From: Sporosalibacterium faouarense
Lineage (GTDB): Bacteria > Bacillota > Clostridia > Tissierellales > VENL01
Direction of reading: 5' to 3'
Assembly: GCF_016765695.1 (NCBI RefSeq)
Contig: NZ_JAETGO010000027.1
Span: 1 to 54,180 of the forward strand
DNA: 54,180 nt
Positions 16,149 through 25,593 of this stretch are shown here, piece by piece. The translations under genes were made by a program, and so were the position numbers. The first letter of the stretch is position 1. Each line of letters begins with the position of its first letter. The notes under the pieces were generated by a model that worked only from the letters and a program-made list of their open reading frames with translations, did not search any database and was not told the DNA's origin.

Positions 16149-17693
16149 CTATGACTTTTTAAATCCCAATCTGTCTGTAATTAAAGGAGGTAACCCTTTT
16201 GTTATAAGAAGAATTAAGATATACGATAAACCTCCAGATAAAAAACATGAGAAGAATACTACATAGTTTTTAATTCCTAAATCCTTCATAAAAATACCCA
16301 GCAACATCATTACTACTATAGAGAAAGCAGCAGATAAAAAAGGCTTAATTATGTGATTCTTAATACTTAGCTTAATATTTATAAATCTATTAAGCACTAT
16401 ATAATGTAATAAACATATTAGACATGTAGATGCTAAAAAACCTATAAAAAAACCGTTAATGCCTAAACTAGGTTTGCTAACTAAAAAATATGTAGAAGCT
16501 AATTGTATGCTCATGCCAATTACATAGTTAATAGTTGCATATACTTCCTTGCCCAAACCGTGTAAAATACCTGACATAGTATGTTGTAACGACAAGAAAA
16601 TAGTAGCATAGCCCATTATACCGATGTATTTTCCTACCAAAGGATCATTATAAAAGAAATTAGCTATAGAATTTGCAAAGAAAACATAGTAAAGGGTGAG
16701 GGGGATAGCTACGAATAAAGTGATTCTAATGCATGTAGAAATATTCCTTTTTATTGTTCTAAAATTTTTTAAAGCTAATTCCTCTGATAAATTTGGTATT
16801 ATATTTACAACTAACGCTGAAGTTACAATAAAGGGTAGAAATATTATTGGTAATGTCATTCCTGTAACTCTACCAAAGGTTGAAATTGCTTCTGACTTAG
16901 TAAATCCTGCGGCTACAAGTCTCTGAGGTATTAGAATAGCATTAAGCATTTGAAGAACCACATTAATAATTCTTGAGATAGTTATGGGCAAAGCAATTAA
17001 TGATACCTTTGAAAGTATTTCTATTGAAGAAATTCTACTTATAGATCTATTTATCATTTTTCTATTAACTAGTTTATAATTTAATATTAACCATAAAAGT
17101 CCAAATAGCTCTCCTACGCTAACTCCACACACAGCAATAAAAGCACCTAGTCTAGGGCTTACAGGATACAGTAAATAGATTACTAACAAAACAAATGAAA
17201 TTCTTGTTATTTGTTCTATTATTTGAGCTATTCCAGCTGGATTAATCTTCTTTAAGCCATAAAAGTAACCTCGCATTACAGAGGATAGAGATATAAATAA
17301 CATAGCTGGAGATAAAAGTATAACAGAAGGATAAACCTTTTCGCTTTCTAAAATTTCTATACTTATAAACTTACTAAATGCTAGGATGATACACGATAGT
17401 ATAAGAGCTACTATAAAAGTTAGACCAAATGCAACTTTAAAGGTTTTCTTTATGTCATTATGATTACCAAGGGAATTATGCTTAGCTACAATCCTTGACA
17501 CTGCAACAGGAACTCCAGCTGTGGTAATAGTTATAAAAACCATAAGAACTGGAAAAACCATTTGAAATAATCCTATACCTTCAGCACCAATTATCTTTGA
17601 AAGTATAATCTTATAGCTAAAACCTAATGCTCTAACAATAAAATTTACTATGGCTAATATAAATGCCCCATATAAAAAGCTTGATTTTTTCAA
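16149..17693 (-). CDS. spoVB: SpoVB/MurJ-like polysaccharide-lipid flippase
   Basis: 514-residue polytopic protein of the MVF/MATE-like flippase group with about 14 membrane segments. The N-terminus (FIVRALGFSYKIILSKIIGAEGIG), the motif TTAGVPVAVSRIVA and VMRGYFYGLKKI are typical of stage V sporulation protein B, which is needed for spore cortex formation, probably by lipid-linked precursor flipping in the mother cell. TTG start at 17693 with SD GAGGTGATAA. Divergent from motA. Spore-former lineages often keep several SpoVB-like paralogues, so assignment to the true orthologue is moderate. Confidence 0.88.
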   Translation of the reverse strand: MKKSSFLYGAFILAIVNFIVRALGFSYKIILSKIIGAEGIGLFQMVFPVLMVFITITTAGVPVAVSRIVAKHNSLGNHNDIKKTFKVAFGLTFIVALILSCIILAFSKFISIEILESEKVYPSVILLSPAMLFISLSSVMRGYFYGLKKINPAGIAQIIEQITRISFVLLVIYLLYPVSPRLGAFIAVCGVSVGELFGLLWLILNYKLVNRKMINRSISRISSIEILSKVSLIALPITISRIINVVLQMLNAILIPQRLVAAGFTKSEAISTFGRVTGMTLPIIFLPFIVTSALVVNIIPNLSEELALKNFRTIKRNISTCIRITLFVAIPLTLYYVFFANSIANFFYNDPLVGKYIGIMGYATIFLSLQHTMSGILHGLGKEVYATINYVIGMSIQLASTYFLVSKPSLGINGFFIGFLASTCLICLLHYIVLNRFINIKLSIKNHIIKPFLSAAFSIVVMMLLGIFMKDLGIKNYVVFFSCFLSGGLSYILILLITKGLPPLITDRLGFKKS

Positions 17694-17852
17694 GTTATCA
17701 CCTCATTAATCTAGTAAAGTTATATAAATAATAATGAAATATAACTTATAAACATTTCTATATAGATATTCAAAAGTTATTAAATTAATACTTCTTTAAT
17801 GAACTCTCTTGTTGATTTCCTCAAATATGTAAATGTAAAATTTGTAGAAATA

Positions 17853-17861
17853 TGATACAAT
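17853..17861 (+). promoter_or_regulatory. Extended -10 promoter element for motAB
   Basis: TGATACAAT (TG-n-TACAAT) about 30 bases before the motA start; the -35 region is poor. Confidence 0.4.
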
Positions 17862-17891
17862 TTAAGAGAGATTATGTAGAGGAGAGTTTAA

Positions 17892-18695
17892 ATGAAGTAT
17901 AGAATATTAGTCATTACATTATTGTTAATATTATTAGTACACTCAGTTTTAGGAAGTATTTCACTGAATGACTTCATAAATCTAAAAGCTTTAGAGCTTA
18001 TTATTGCTGGTATTGTACTGTCAATAATTATAAGTTATCCCTTTAATACTTTGCTCTCATCGGTAAAACTAATTAAAGAAAGCTTTAAAAATGATATTGA
18101 TTATGAAGTTGCGATTTTCAAAATATATAGATATGCAGTGAAAATCAAGAAAGCTGGTACACTAAAGGTTCAAAGTGATATTGAAAAAGAAGAGGATGGC
18201 TTTATTAAAAATGGCTTAACACTAGTATGTGATTACGAAAAATCAGAGGATATAGAAACGGTTTTGAGCAAAGAAATACATGCTAAGGAAGTAAATCTAT
18301 ATAGAACTTATAATGTTCTTAAAATGATAGCTCAGGTTGCGCCAGCCTTCGGGTTAGTTGGGACTTTAGTAGGAATGGTAGGGCTATTGTCCAATATTGA
18401 CCAGCCTGAATTAATAGCTTCTAATATGGCTACGGCTTTAGTTAGTACCCTTTATGGAGCTCTAATTGCAAACTTTATGGCTGTACCATTAATGGGTAGA
18501 GTTAAAGATTTTATTGATAAGAAGATGCTACTGTATAAAATTATTACAGAAGGAATTATTTTAATTGCTAAGAATGACTCCACTAGAAATGTTTTTGATA
18601 AAATGAATTCAATGTTGATGGATGATGAGAAATTAACTTATCCACGTGCTACTTCTGTGGAAGGGATGAGAAATTCATATGAAGTATTTAAATAA
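17892..18695 (+). CDS. motA: MotA/TolQ/ExbB-type proton channel subunit
   Basis: 267 residues with four membrane segments: two near the N-terminus (about 4-22 and 30-52) and two flanking VAPAFGLVGTLVGMVGLL and ATALVSTLYGALIANFMAVP. The conserved Pro and Thr residues of the channel are present in the last two helices. With the MotB-like partner it would form an inner-membrane ion-driven stator. ATG with SD AGAGGAGAG. The start of motB lies inside its last codons, implying translational coupling. No flagellar genes are within this window. Confidence 0.88.
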   Translation: MKYRILVITLLLILLVHSVLGSISLNDFINLKALELIIAGIVLSIIISYPFNTLLSSVKLIKESFKNDIDYEVAIFKIYRYAVKIKKAGTLKVQSDIEKEEDGFIKNGLTLVCDYEKSEDIETVLSKEIHAKEVNLYRTYNVLKMIAQVAPAFGLVGTLVGMVGLLSNIDQPELIASNMATALVSTLYGALIANFMAVPLMGRVKDFIDKKMLLYKIITEGIILIAKNDSTRNVFDKMNSMLMDDEKLTYPRATSVEGMRNSYEVFK

Positions 18696-19434
18696 AACTA
18701 ATAATGAAGAGATAGATATATCTAGTAATTGGATATTAACATATAGTGATATGGTCACTATTGTATTATGCTTTTTCATTATATTTTTCGTAACATCAGC
18801 AAATGAGAATAGTATACTCTATGATATTAAAGAAAAGCTAAATAGTAGAGTTGATGTTTTAGAAACAGAAAAGACTGAATTGCAGGGTGAAAATGAAAAT
18901 TTAGAAAAAGAAAACCAGAAACTTGAGGAAACTAATGTAACTTTAGCTGAAGAGCTTTTTAAATTAAAAAATATTGAAAAAGATATAACTACTTCAAACG
19001 AGAATTTTATTGAATATTTAAGAAATAATGAGCTATTAAATGACGTTTATCTCATTCAAAAGGATGATGGATTGCTTATTAGATTTAAGGATAGCATTCT
19101 TTTTAATAGTGCTCAAGCAGATTTAACTGATGAAGGATATGTAATTCTAGAGAAAATAGCTGATAAAATACAAGACTTAGAGAATGAAATTAGAATTGAA
19201 GGTTTCACTGATAATGTGCCTATTAATACGGAGCGATTTCCATCTAATTGGGAATTGTCTTCAGCTAGAGCTATTAGTGTTGTGAGGTATTTTGTTCAGG
19301 AAAAAGGAATGAGTCCTGAAAGATTTTCTGTAATAGGTTGGGGGGAACATAATCCTATTGAAGATAATGATTCAATTGAAGGAAGAAGTAAAAATAGGAG
19401 AATAGAGATTACTATACTAAATAAGCCTGATTAG
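18679..19434 (+). CDS. motB: MotB/OmpA-family stator subunit
   Basis: 251 residues. N-terminal plug and single helix NWILTYSDMVTIVLCFFIIF with the proton-carrying D24, then a long coiled coil rich in Glu/Lys/Asn (about 55-100), then the OmpA-like peptidoglycan-binding domain with EGFTDNVPI, WELSSARAISVVRYF, GWGEHNPI and GRSKNRRIEI. This is the standard stator layout: channel plus wall anchor. It overlaps motA by 17 bases. The coiled coil is longer than in most flagellar MotB proteins, so a non-flagellar role is possible. Confidence 0.9.
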   Translation: MKYLNKTNNEEIDISSNWILTYSDMVTIVLCFFIIFFVTSANENSILYDIKEKLNSRVDVLETEKTELQGENENLEKENQKLEETNVTLAEELFKLKNIEKDITTSNENFIEYLRNNELLNDVYLIQKDDGLLIRFKDSILFNSAQADLTDEGYVILEKIADKIQDLENEIRIEGFTDNVPINTERFPSNWELSSARAISVVRYFVQEKGMSPERFSVIGWGEHNPIEDNDSIEGRSKNRRIEITILNKPD

Positions 19435-19450
19435 GCTTATTTTTTATTTT
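19420..19450 (+). terminator. Terminator of motAB
   Basis: AATAAGCCT-GATT-AGGCTTATT with T run; the motB stop codon is in the loop and 3' arm. Confidence 0.92.
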
Positions 19451-19494
19451 TATTTGGGTAGTCTAATATTAAATTAAAATATGGAGGTATTAAA

Positions 19495-19680
19495 TTGGCT
19501 AAGAAATCAATGAAAGTTAAGCAGCAGAGGAAACCTAAGTACAAGACAAGGAGGTACAATAGATGTAGAATATGTGGTAGACCTCATGGTTATTTAAGGA
19601 AATTCGGGGTTTGTAGGATTTGTTTTAGAGAGTTAGCGTATAAAGGTGAGATACCAGGTGTTAGGAAAGCCAGTTGGTAA
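19495..19680 (+). CDS. rpsN: 30S ribosomal protein S14, zinc-binding type
   Basis: 61 residues, the short zinc-type S14. Two C-x2-C pairs (CRIC near residue 24 and CRIC near residue 40) bind one zinc ion. The C-terminal VRKASW and the [14 protein letters not shown] core are invariant in the family. It assembles into the head of the small subunit. TTG start with SD GGAGGT 6 bases upstream. The usual place for this gene is the spc ribosomal operon; here it stands alone after motAB and before a zinc-ribbon protein. Confidence 0.96.
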   Translation: MAKKSMKVKQQRKPKYKTRRYNRCRICGRPHGYLRKFGVCRICFRELAYKGEIPGVRKASW

Positions 19681-19715
19681 TACAAAAATAGACACAAGAA
19701 AGGAAAGGGATAGGT

Positions 19716-19958
19716 ATGGAGTTAATATGTCCTTTATGCAATGGACTAGTTGAATATAAACTGGAATGTCCAAAATGTAGAAGTAATATGACTGACCAAG
19801 GACCCTTAGTAGACTATTTAGATGATTATAGTCCATATTTAGCCAGTGATATAACTGAAAAAGTAGATGGTGTATCCCATAATAAATGTGTTCATTTATA
19901 TCAATGTGAGAATTGCAGCAATGATAAAAGAGTGACTATAAATAAAGTGATGAAATAA
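19716..19958 (+). CDS. Zinc-ribbon hypothetical protein
   Basis: 80 residues. Two treble-cleft-like halves: CPLC and CPKC at the N-terminus, then C58 and CENC further on. This gives seven cysteines, enough for one full zinc site and a possible second. No catalytic motif. It follows rpsN by 35 bases and likely shares its transcript; a bidirectional terminator ends it. Family function unknown to me. Confidence 0.75.
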   Translation: MELICPLCNGLVEYKLECPKCRSNMTDQGPLVDYLDDYSPYLASDITEKVDGVSHNKCVHLYQCENCSNDKRVTINKVMK

Positions 19959-19992
19959 AAATAGATTAGGGCATGGTCCCTAATCTATTTTT
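19957..19992. terminator. Bidirectional terminator
   Basis: A perfect 15-bp stem (AAAAATAGATTAGGG / CCCTAATCTATTTTT) with a 6-base loop serves both converging genes. The 3' arm includes the stop codon of the PHP gene. Confidence 0.93.
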
Positions 19993-20780
19993 ATGAATCG
20001 CTTTTTTCGATTCTTATAAACTGTTATATATTTATAATCTAAGCTTCTCAAAACGTCAATTGCTTCTTTATAGTGACTGCATATATCTTTAGGATTGTGA
20101 GCATCAGAACCTATGGTTATAGTTTCTCCGCCAAGTTCTTTATAAAGCTTTAGTATCTCATTACTTGGTAGAAAGGATTCTATACCATAACGTATACCAG
20201 AGGTATTTAACTCTATTCCCTTATCCATAGAAATTATTTCATTTAATACTTTTGACATAAGCTCTCTATAATCATCTAAATGTAACTTTTCATCCATGTA
20301 TTTTACATATCTTTCAATTAAATTTAAATGACCAACGACATCAAAATTATTAATACTATTTAAATTAGAAAGTACTTCTTCATAATACTTCTCATAAACA
20401 TCTTTAGAACTTTTTTCTTTAAAATAATTACCAACATGTAGATCTGAACCTTGAACCACATGAGTTGACATAATGATAAAATCAAAATCACAGCTGTTAA
20501 TAAAGTCTAGATTTTTCTTGCTTAGATGAGGTTGCATACCAATTTCTGCACCAATAAGCAGATTTAGTTGATCACCATATTTATTCTTAAGCTTATTAAA
20601 ATCCTTTAAGTAATCTTTAACATCAAAAACAAAATTTATATCAGGAGAACCATATTCATAATCTATATGGTCCGTAAAAGCTATAGACTTGACTCCTACT
20701 CTGATAGCTCCCTTTATCATATCCTCCATTGAATAACTGCAATCACCTGAAAAGCTACTATGAACATGAAAGTCATACAT
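19980..20780 (-). CDS. PHP-domain phosphoesterase, histidinol-phosphatase (HisJ) family
   Basis: 266 residues from ATG 20780 (SD AGGAG upstream; a GTG at 20792 overlaps the SD). PHP metal-site motifs are in order: DFHVHSSFSGD, FTDHIDY, GAEIGMQPH, STHVVQGSD, VVGHLNLIERY and GSDAHNP. They build the trinuclear metal centre that hydrolyses phosphomonoesters such as histidinol phosphate. No histidine biosynthesis genes adjoin, and the organism degrades histidine, so the natural substrate may be different. Confidence 0.85.
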   Translation of the reverse strand: MYDFHVHSSFSGDCSYSMEDMIKGAIRVGVKSIAFTDHIDYEYGSPDINFVFDVKDYLKDFNKLKNKYGDQLNLLIGAEIGMQPHLSKKNLDFINSCDFDFIIMSTHVVQGSDLHVGNYFKEKSSKDVYEKYYEEVLSNLNSINNFDVVGHLNLIERYVKYMDEKLHLDDYRELMSKVLNEIISMDKGIELNTSGIRYGIESFLPSNEILKLYKELGGETITIGSDAHNPKDICSHYKEAIDVLRSLDYKYITVYKNRKKRFIKID

Positions 20781-20823
20781 TAATCTCGTCACTCCTAGAA
20801 TAATTTTAATACAGAATCATTTT

Positions 20824-20875
20824 ATAAAAAATACAGAAAAAATACAAACATATTAACAGATTGTATTTTTTCTGT
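20824..20875 (-). terminator. Terminator of the ABC exporter operon
   Basis: On the minus strand a perfect 15-bp stem (20875-20861 with 20847-20833) is followed by ATTTTTTAT. Confidence 0.85.
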
Positions 20876-20940
20876 TTGAATTCCAAATAAGAAAATAATT
20901 AACAAATTTAAAATATAGTATGAATTAAACAATTATAGAT

Positions 20941-23055
20941 TTATAATATTTCTGAATCCTCTGGCGTGAAATTCTCTTTATATTGCAATCTATATAAATC
21001 ATAGTATATTCCACCTTTATCAAGCAATTCTTGATGGTTACCCATTTCTCTAATTTTACCTTTGTGAAGAACAATTATTTTATCAGAATGTTGTATTGTT
21101 GAAAGTCTATGGGCAATGGCTATAGAAGTTCTATTCTGTATTAATTTAAGTAATGCATCTTGAATAAGTACTTCAGTTTCTGTATCAATATTGGACGTTG
21201 CTTCATCTAAGACCAGAATATCTGGATCGAAGGCTAAAGATCTAGCAAAGGCCAATAATTGTCTTTGTCCAGAAGATAGCGTTGAACCTCTTTCCATAAC
21301 AGGCTCATCATATTTAGATGGTAGTTTACTTATAAATTTATGAGCGTTTACATATTTAGCGACTTCTTCTACCTTATCTTGGTCAATATTTTCATTATTT
21401 AATCTAATATTATCTCTAATATTTCCTGTAAATAAGAAAACATCTTGTAAAACTATTCCTATATGTTTTCTAAGCTCATATTTGTCTATTTCTTTTATAT
21501 TTTTACCATCAATTAAGATTTCACCTTTTTGAATATCATAGAATCTGTTAATAAGATTGATAATTGAAGATTTACCAGCTCCGGTAGCTCCTACAAGGGC
21601 AACAGATTCACCAGGGTTTATAGTAAAGCTTACATCTCTTAGGACCCAGTTTTCCTTTTCATAAGCAAACCAAACGTTTTTGAACTCAATTTTTCCCTTA
21701 ATTTTCTTTAAAGATTTTGGCTTTTCAACTGTTTTGATATCGGGCTTAGTATCTAGGATCTTAAATATTCTTTCAGATGAAGCCATAGCGGCCTGTAAGA
21801 TATTATACTTTTGAGTTAATTCCATAATTGGTCTAAAGAACTCTTGCAAATAATTAATGAAAGCGTATAAAACACCGAATTCAACAGCTCCCATTAATAC
21901 TCTGCCTCCACCATACCAAATGATGAGAGCTATTCCAACTGATCTTATGATTTCAATAGCAGGTCTAAAGGTAGCAAAGATTTTAACCTGTTTCTTAGTT
22001 GTTTCTAAGTAATCAGTATTAATTTCATCAAATTCTCTAAACTTTTTGTTTTCTTTCTTAAATATATGAACTGTCTTCATTCCAGTGATGTTCTCATTTA
22101 ATGTAGAGTTAATTTTAGCAATTTTTATTCTAACTGCTCTATAGACATGTCTTATATGATATCTAAATATAGCGGAAGCAATTAAAATAAAAGGTACTAC
22201 TGTAAAGCTTAAGAGAGCTAGCTTTAAATTTAACTGTAGCATAATTATTATTATTCCTACTAGTTTGAAAATATCTCTAAACAAATTAACCATAACATCT
22301 GTATACATTTCATTTAGTCGTTCAGTATCATTTGCTGTTCTAGTAACAAGTCTACCAACTGGATTCTTATCAAAGTATGCTAAAGACATTTTTTGAAGGT
22401 GTGAGAAAATCTCTTGTCTCATATTAAATATAATTTTCTTACTTGCATAATTCAGTATATATACCTGAGCATAGTTAAAGATGAATCCTAAAACGATTAT
22501 AGTTAGAAAGATTATACCAAGATTGGAAAGTCCGTTAAGATCGTTCTCTCTAAAGATTGAATACTCTTCGTTTGAAAGTAATCTTGCTGAGTATTCTTTA
22601 TTGTTAGACACAATATTATAATTTCCATTGTCCTCTTTTACTGTTATCTCCGACTTATTAACATTCTGACTCTCTATCTCAATAATACCATTTATAAGGT
22701 AATAATCTCCTTTTTCTTTAATAAGCATTTCCTTTTCAAGATCCATGTATCTTTCTTTTTGCTCCTGAGATAGTTTATTTTCTCTAACGTAAATTTTATC
22801 TTCAAATTCTATACCATCAACAGGTGAATCTCCTTTATTGAAAACATACATTGGAGTTGTATGTGCACTAATATGATCATCTATAGCTAACTTAATAATA
22901 TAAGGTCTAGCCAGTTGTGTTCCAGTGACAAACATTACCAGTATGATTGATATTAAAATTAAGAACCAGTAAGGTTTAGCATAAGAAAGTAATCGTTTCA
23001 TAAGCTTAGAATCATAGGCCTTACCGAGGGTTTCTTCGTTATGTATATTTGCCAT
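20941..23055 (-). CDS. Heterodimeric ABC multidrug exporter, catalytic-site subunit (BmrD-like)
   Basis: 704 residues: six membrane helices fused to an ATPase. An extra outside domain of about 115 residues sits between helices 1 and 2, as in BmrD/YheH. Walker A is GATGAGKSS (about 495), signature LSSGQRQLLAFARSL (about 595) and Walker B VLDEATSNIDTETE with the catalytic Glu (about 613); H-loop AHRLST. ATG with SD GGGGAGGGGAT. It starts 14 bases after the partner gene, so the two form an operon. Family role: ATP-driven export of drugs or lipid-like molecules. Confidence 0.92.
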   Translation of the reverse strand: MANIHNEETLGKAYDSKLMKRLLSYAKPYWFLILISIILVMFVTGTQLARPYIIKLAIDDHISAHTTPMYVFNKGDSPVDGIEFEDKIYVRENKLSQEQKERYMDLEKEMLIKEKGDYYLINGIIEIESQNVNKSEITVKEDNGNYNIVSNNKEYSARLLSNEEYSIFRENDLNGLSNLGIIFLTIIVLGFIFNYAQVYILNYASKKIIFNMRQEIFSHLQKMSLAYFDKNPVGRLVTRTANDTERLNEMYTDVMVNLFRDIFKLVGIIIIMLQLNLKLALLSFTVVPFILIASAIFRYHIRHVYRAVRIKIAKINSTLNENITGMKTVHIFKKENKKFREFDEINTDYLETTKKQVKIFATFRPAIEIIRSVGIALIIWYGGGRVLMGAVEFGVLYAFINYLQEFFRPIMELTQKYNILQAAMASSERIFKILDTKPDIKTVEKPKSLKKIKGKIEFKNVWFAYEKENWVLRDVSFTINPGESVALVGATGAGKSSIINLINRFYDIQKGEILIDGKNIKEIDKYELRKHIGIVLQDVFLFTGNIRDNIRLNNENIDQDKVEEVAKYVNAHKFISKLPSKYDEPVMERGSTLSSGQRQLLAFARSLAFDPDILVLDEATSNIDTETEVLIQDALLKLIQNRTSIAIAHRLSTIQHSDKIIVLHKGKIREMGNHQELLDKGGIYYDLYRLQYKENFTPEDSEIL

Positions 23056-23069
23056 ATTATCCCCTCCCC

Positions 23070-24821
23070 TTATTCATTTTTTAGTTTTTCTTCAAGCAAT
23101 TGTTTTTCATAAATGTCTCTATAAAGTCCATTGACTTTTAATAGTTCCTCATGGGTTCCTCTTTCTATAATTTTACCTTCATCCAATACGATTATTTCGT
23201 CTGAATTTTTAACAGTGGAAATCCTATGAGCAATAATTATATTGGTTCTATCTTCCATTACATTTTTTAAATTACTTAGGATTCTTTCTTCGGTTTGAGT
23301 ATCAACAGCTGATAAGCTATCGTCTAATATTAAAATATTAGGGTTTTTAATAATGGCTCTTGCCATAGCTGTTCTCTGTCTTTGGCCACCAGAAAGTGTG
23401 ACACCTCTTTCTCCTAGTTCAGTTTCAAATTGTTCTGGAAACTCCATTATATTATCGTATACTTCTGAAATTTTAGCTGCCTCATGAACTCTACTATCCT
23501 CAACCTCAGTTTCAAATGCAAAGGCAATATTACTTTTTATTGAATTAGAGAATAAGAAATTATCTTGAGATACATAACCTATATGTTCTCTAAGAGTTTT
23601 TAGTGGAATTTTAGAGCTTTGTATATCATCAACTAAGATTTCCCCTTCATCTATTTCAAATAATCTCAATAATAAATTAACAATTGTAGTCTTTCCACTT
23701 CCAGTTCTACCAACAATGCCTAGAGTGGAGCCTTTAGGAATCTTAAAACTAACATCTTTAAGGGCATATTCATTACTACTTGGATATTTAAAGGATACAT
23801 TATTAAATTCTATTTCTCCCTGTATATTTGTTTTATCTATTATGTTTTCATGGTCGTAAATCTCTGGATTTTCACCAAGAATCGTATTTATACGATCCAT
23901 TGAAGCTGCACCTCTTTGAAGTATATTTATGACAAATCCTAATGCCATCATTGGCCATACTAGCAAGCCTAAATAACTAGTAAAGGCAACAAAATCTCCC
24001 AATGATATGGTACCTCTTATTACTAAGGTTCCACCATACCATATAACAATTAGATAACTAAGAGCAGAAATAAAGTTAACCATTGGGTCAAATAAACCAT
24101 GAATTTTTATTAGATGCATATTAGCACTAAAATTACGTTGATTTGATTCAGTAAACTTCTCAATTTCTTGTTTTTCTTGCACAAAGGATTTAACTACCCT
24201 TATACCTGAAAAATTCTCTTGAACCTTGTCTGAAAGGTCAGAAAATGATTCTTGTACCAACTTTGAACGCTTAAATATAATCTTTCCAAACTTACCAACA
24301 GTAATTGCCAGGAAAGGCAATGGAATAAGGGCTAGTATAGCTAATTTAAAATTAGTTGTTTTTATCATCATAAATAAAACTGCAACTGTCATAAAAATAG
24401 CATCTGTTATCATAACAATACCTGGCCCTAATGCCGTTCTAATTCTGTTAATATCTTCAGTACCGTGGGCCATTAAATCTCCTGTTTTATGTCTATTAAA
24501 ATAATTAGTAGACAAAGTTTGAAGATGTTGAAATAGCTTGTTTCTTATATAGTACTCTAGCTTTCTTGAAGTACCTTGGATATATATTCTCCAGAAATAT
24601 CTTCCTAGACCAATAACTAATCCAGTTAGAATAATATATCCAGCATACTTTAACAACTCACTTGTGGTTAGCAGTTCTTGTTCTAATAAATCAGTAACTG
24701 TCTTTAAAATTTGAGGAACAATCAATTGCACTATATCTACAATAAGCAACCAAACTATGCCTATAATATAGTACCACTTATGTTTAATAAAAAAATCCTT
24801 AAGAGTCTTAAAGCTTCCCAT
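23070..24821 (-). CDS. Heterodimeric ABC multidrug exporter, degenerate-site subunit (BmrC-like)
   Basis: 583 residues: six membrane helices plus ATPase. Walker A GRTGSGKTT (about 377), signature LSGGQRQRTAMARAI (about 477), Walker B LILDDSLSAVDTQTE (about 497), H-loop AHRIST. The residue after the Walker B Asp is Asp instead of the catalytic Glu, the hallmark of the degenerate half of heterodimeric exporters. ATG with SD AGGAGG. First gene of the two-gene operon; no adjacent regulator (the MarR-type gene is about 7 kb away). Confidence 0.92.
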   Translation of the reverse strand: MGSFKTLKDFFIKHKWYYIIGIVWLLIVDIVQLIVPQILKTVTDLLEQELLTTSELLKYAGYIILTGLVIGLGRYFWRIYIQGTSRKLEYYIRNKLFQHLQTLSTNYFNRHKTGDLMAHGTEDINRIRTALGPGIVMITDAIFMTVAVLFMMIKTTNFKLAILALIPLPFLAITVGKFGKIIFKRSKLVQESFSDLSDKVQENFSGIRVVKSFVQEKQEIEKFTESNQRNFSANMHLIKIHGLFDPMVNFISALSYLIVIWYGGTLVIRGTISLGDFVAFTSYLGLLVWPMMALGFVINILQRGAASMDRINTILGENPEIYDHENIIDKTNIQGEIEFNNVSFKYPSSNEYALKDVSFKIPKGSTLGIVGRTGSGKTTIVNLLLRLFEIDEGEILVDDIQSSKIPLKTLREHIGYVSQDNFLFSNSIKSNIAFAFETEVEDSRVHEAAKISEVYDNIMEFPEQFETELGERGVTLSGGQRQRTAMARAIIKNPNILILDDSLSAVDTQTEERILSNLKNVMEDRTNIIIAHRISTVKNSDEIIVLDEGKIIERGTHEELLKVNGLYRDIYEKQLLEEKLKNE

Positions 24822-25058
24822 GTCATACCTCCTCTTCCTTTTCGGTCAAAATAAATATAAAAAATACTATTCTCTATAAATTATTTCGATACTCAAAATA
24901 TATTACCTTCTCATATAAAAATATTATATATTAAAAAAAAGTAATATTTCTAATTTTTTTGTAACTTATTTTTTATTATAAATAAAAAGTCATTGTACAT
25001 ATAAAAGTCTAATGTAAGAAAAAATAATATAGATAAAATCTTAGGAGGTGGAATTTTT

Positions 25059-25253
25059 ATGAATATGGATCAAAAAGACATGATTAAAAAGAAATTATTA
25101 GATGCACAAGAAATGGTTAGAGATTATGAAATGTTTTCCAAAAATACCAGTGATACAGAAATAGCGGAGACCTTTAAAATGTTTGCTGAAGAGACTGGAA
25201 TGCAAGCTAGAAGATTACAAGCAATTTTGGATAAAACAGAAAATAGAAAATAA
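25059..25253 (+). CDS. Small two-helix hypothetical protein
   Basis: 64 residues, strong SD AGGAGGTGG and ATG. Reads as a helical hairpin (KKLLDAQEMVRDYEMFSKN, TFKMFAEETGMQARRLQAIL). The E-T-x-x-x-F-x-E pattern is slightly reminiscent of rubrerythrin-like helices, but no full metal site is present. Monocistronic with its own terminator, divergent from the ABC exporter operon. Confidence 0.7.
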   Translation: MNMDQKDMIKKKLLDAQEMVRDYEMFSKNTSDTEIAETFKMFAEETGMQARRLQAILDKTENRK

Positions 25254-25273
25254 TTTTTTGGTATTTTAAAAGT

Positions 25274-25302
25274 GAAGTGGCAATCATGCCACTTCTTTTT
25301 TA
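25274..25302 (+). terminator. Intrinsic terminator
   Basis: GAAGTGGCA-ATCA-TGCCACTTC followed by T6. Confidence 0.93.
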
Positions 25303-25593
25303 ACTAATTTCAACTAATATTATTAAGAAAGTGTAATAATTAAAAACATTCTGATAATTCACTTTTTTTATTACCATTGGTATAATTATAATAATAAAGT
25401 AAAATATAGCACATAATTATTAACTAAAGAAATTGTAAATTAAAATTTATGGAAAAATAGAATTAATTTACAAATATATAGTTTCTAAACTAATAATTTA
25501 TGTCTAATTAATTAAAAAAGGAGGAATAATAGCACAAATTAAATATATGACTATCATTATGACAAAAATGCATCAACTAAAAGGGGGAATTTG
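25303..25593 (+). other. AT-rich intergenic leader of the 25.6-28.9 kb gene cluster
   Basis: No gene recognised. It contains an SD-like AGGAGG at about 25520 with no start codon at the right distance, and a 15-codon frame (25547-25594) whose TGA overlaps the next ATG. That frame lacks a usable SD. Promoter not identifiable with confidence. Confidence 0.4.

Noticed and set aside
19980-20780. Firm assignment of the PHP protein to histidine biosynthesis
   Set aside because: Family fits, but no his genes adjoin and PHP phosphatases have other substrates.
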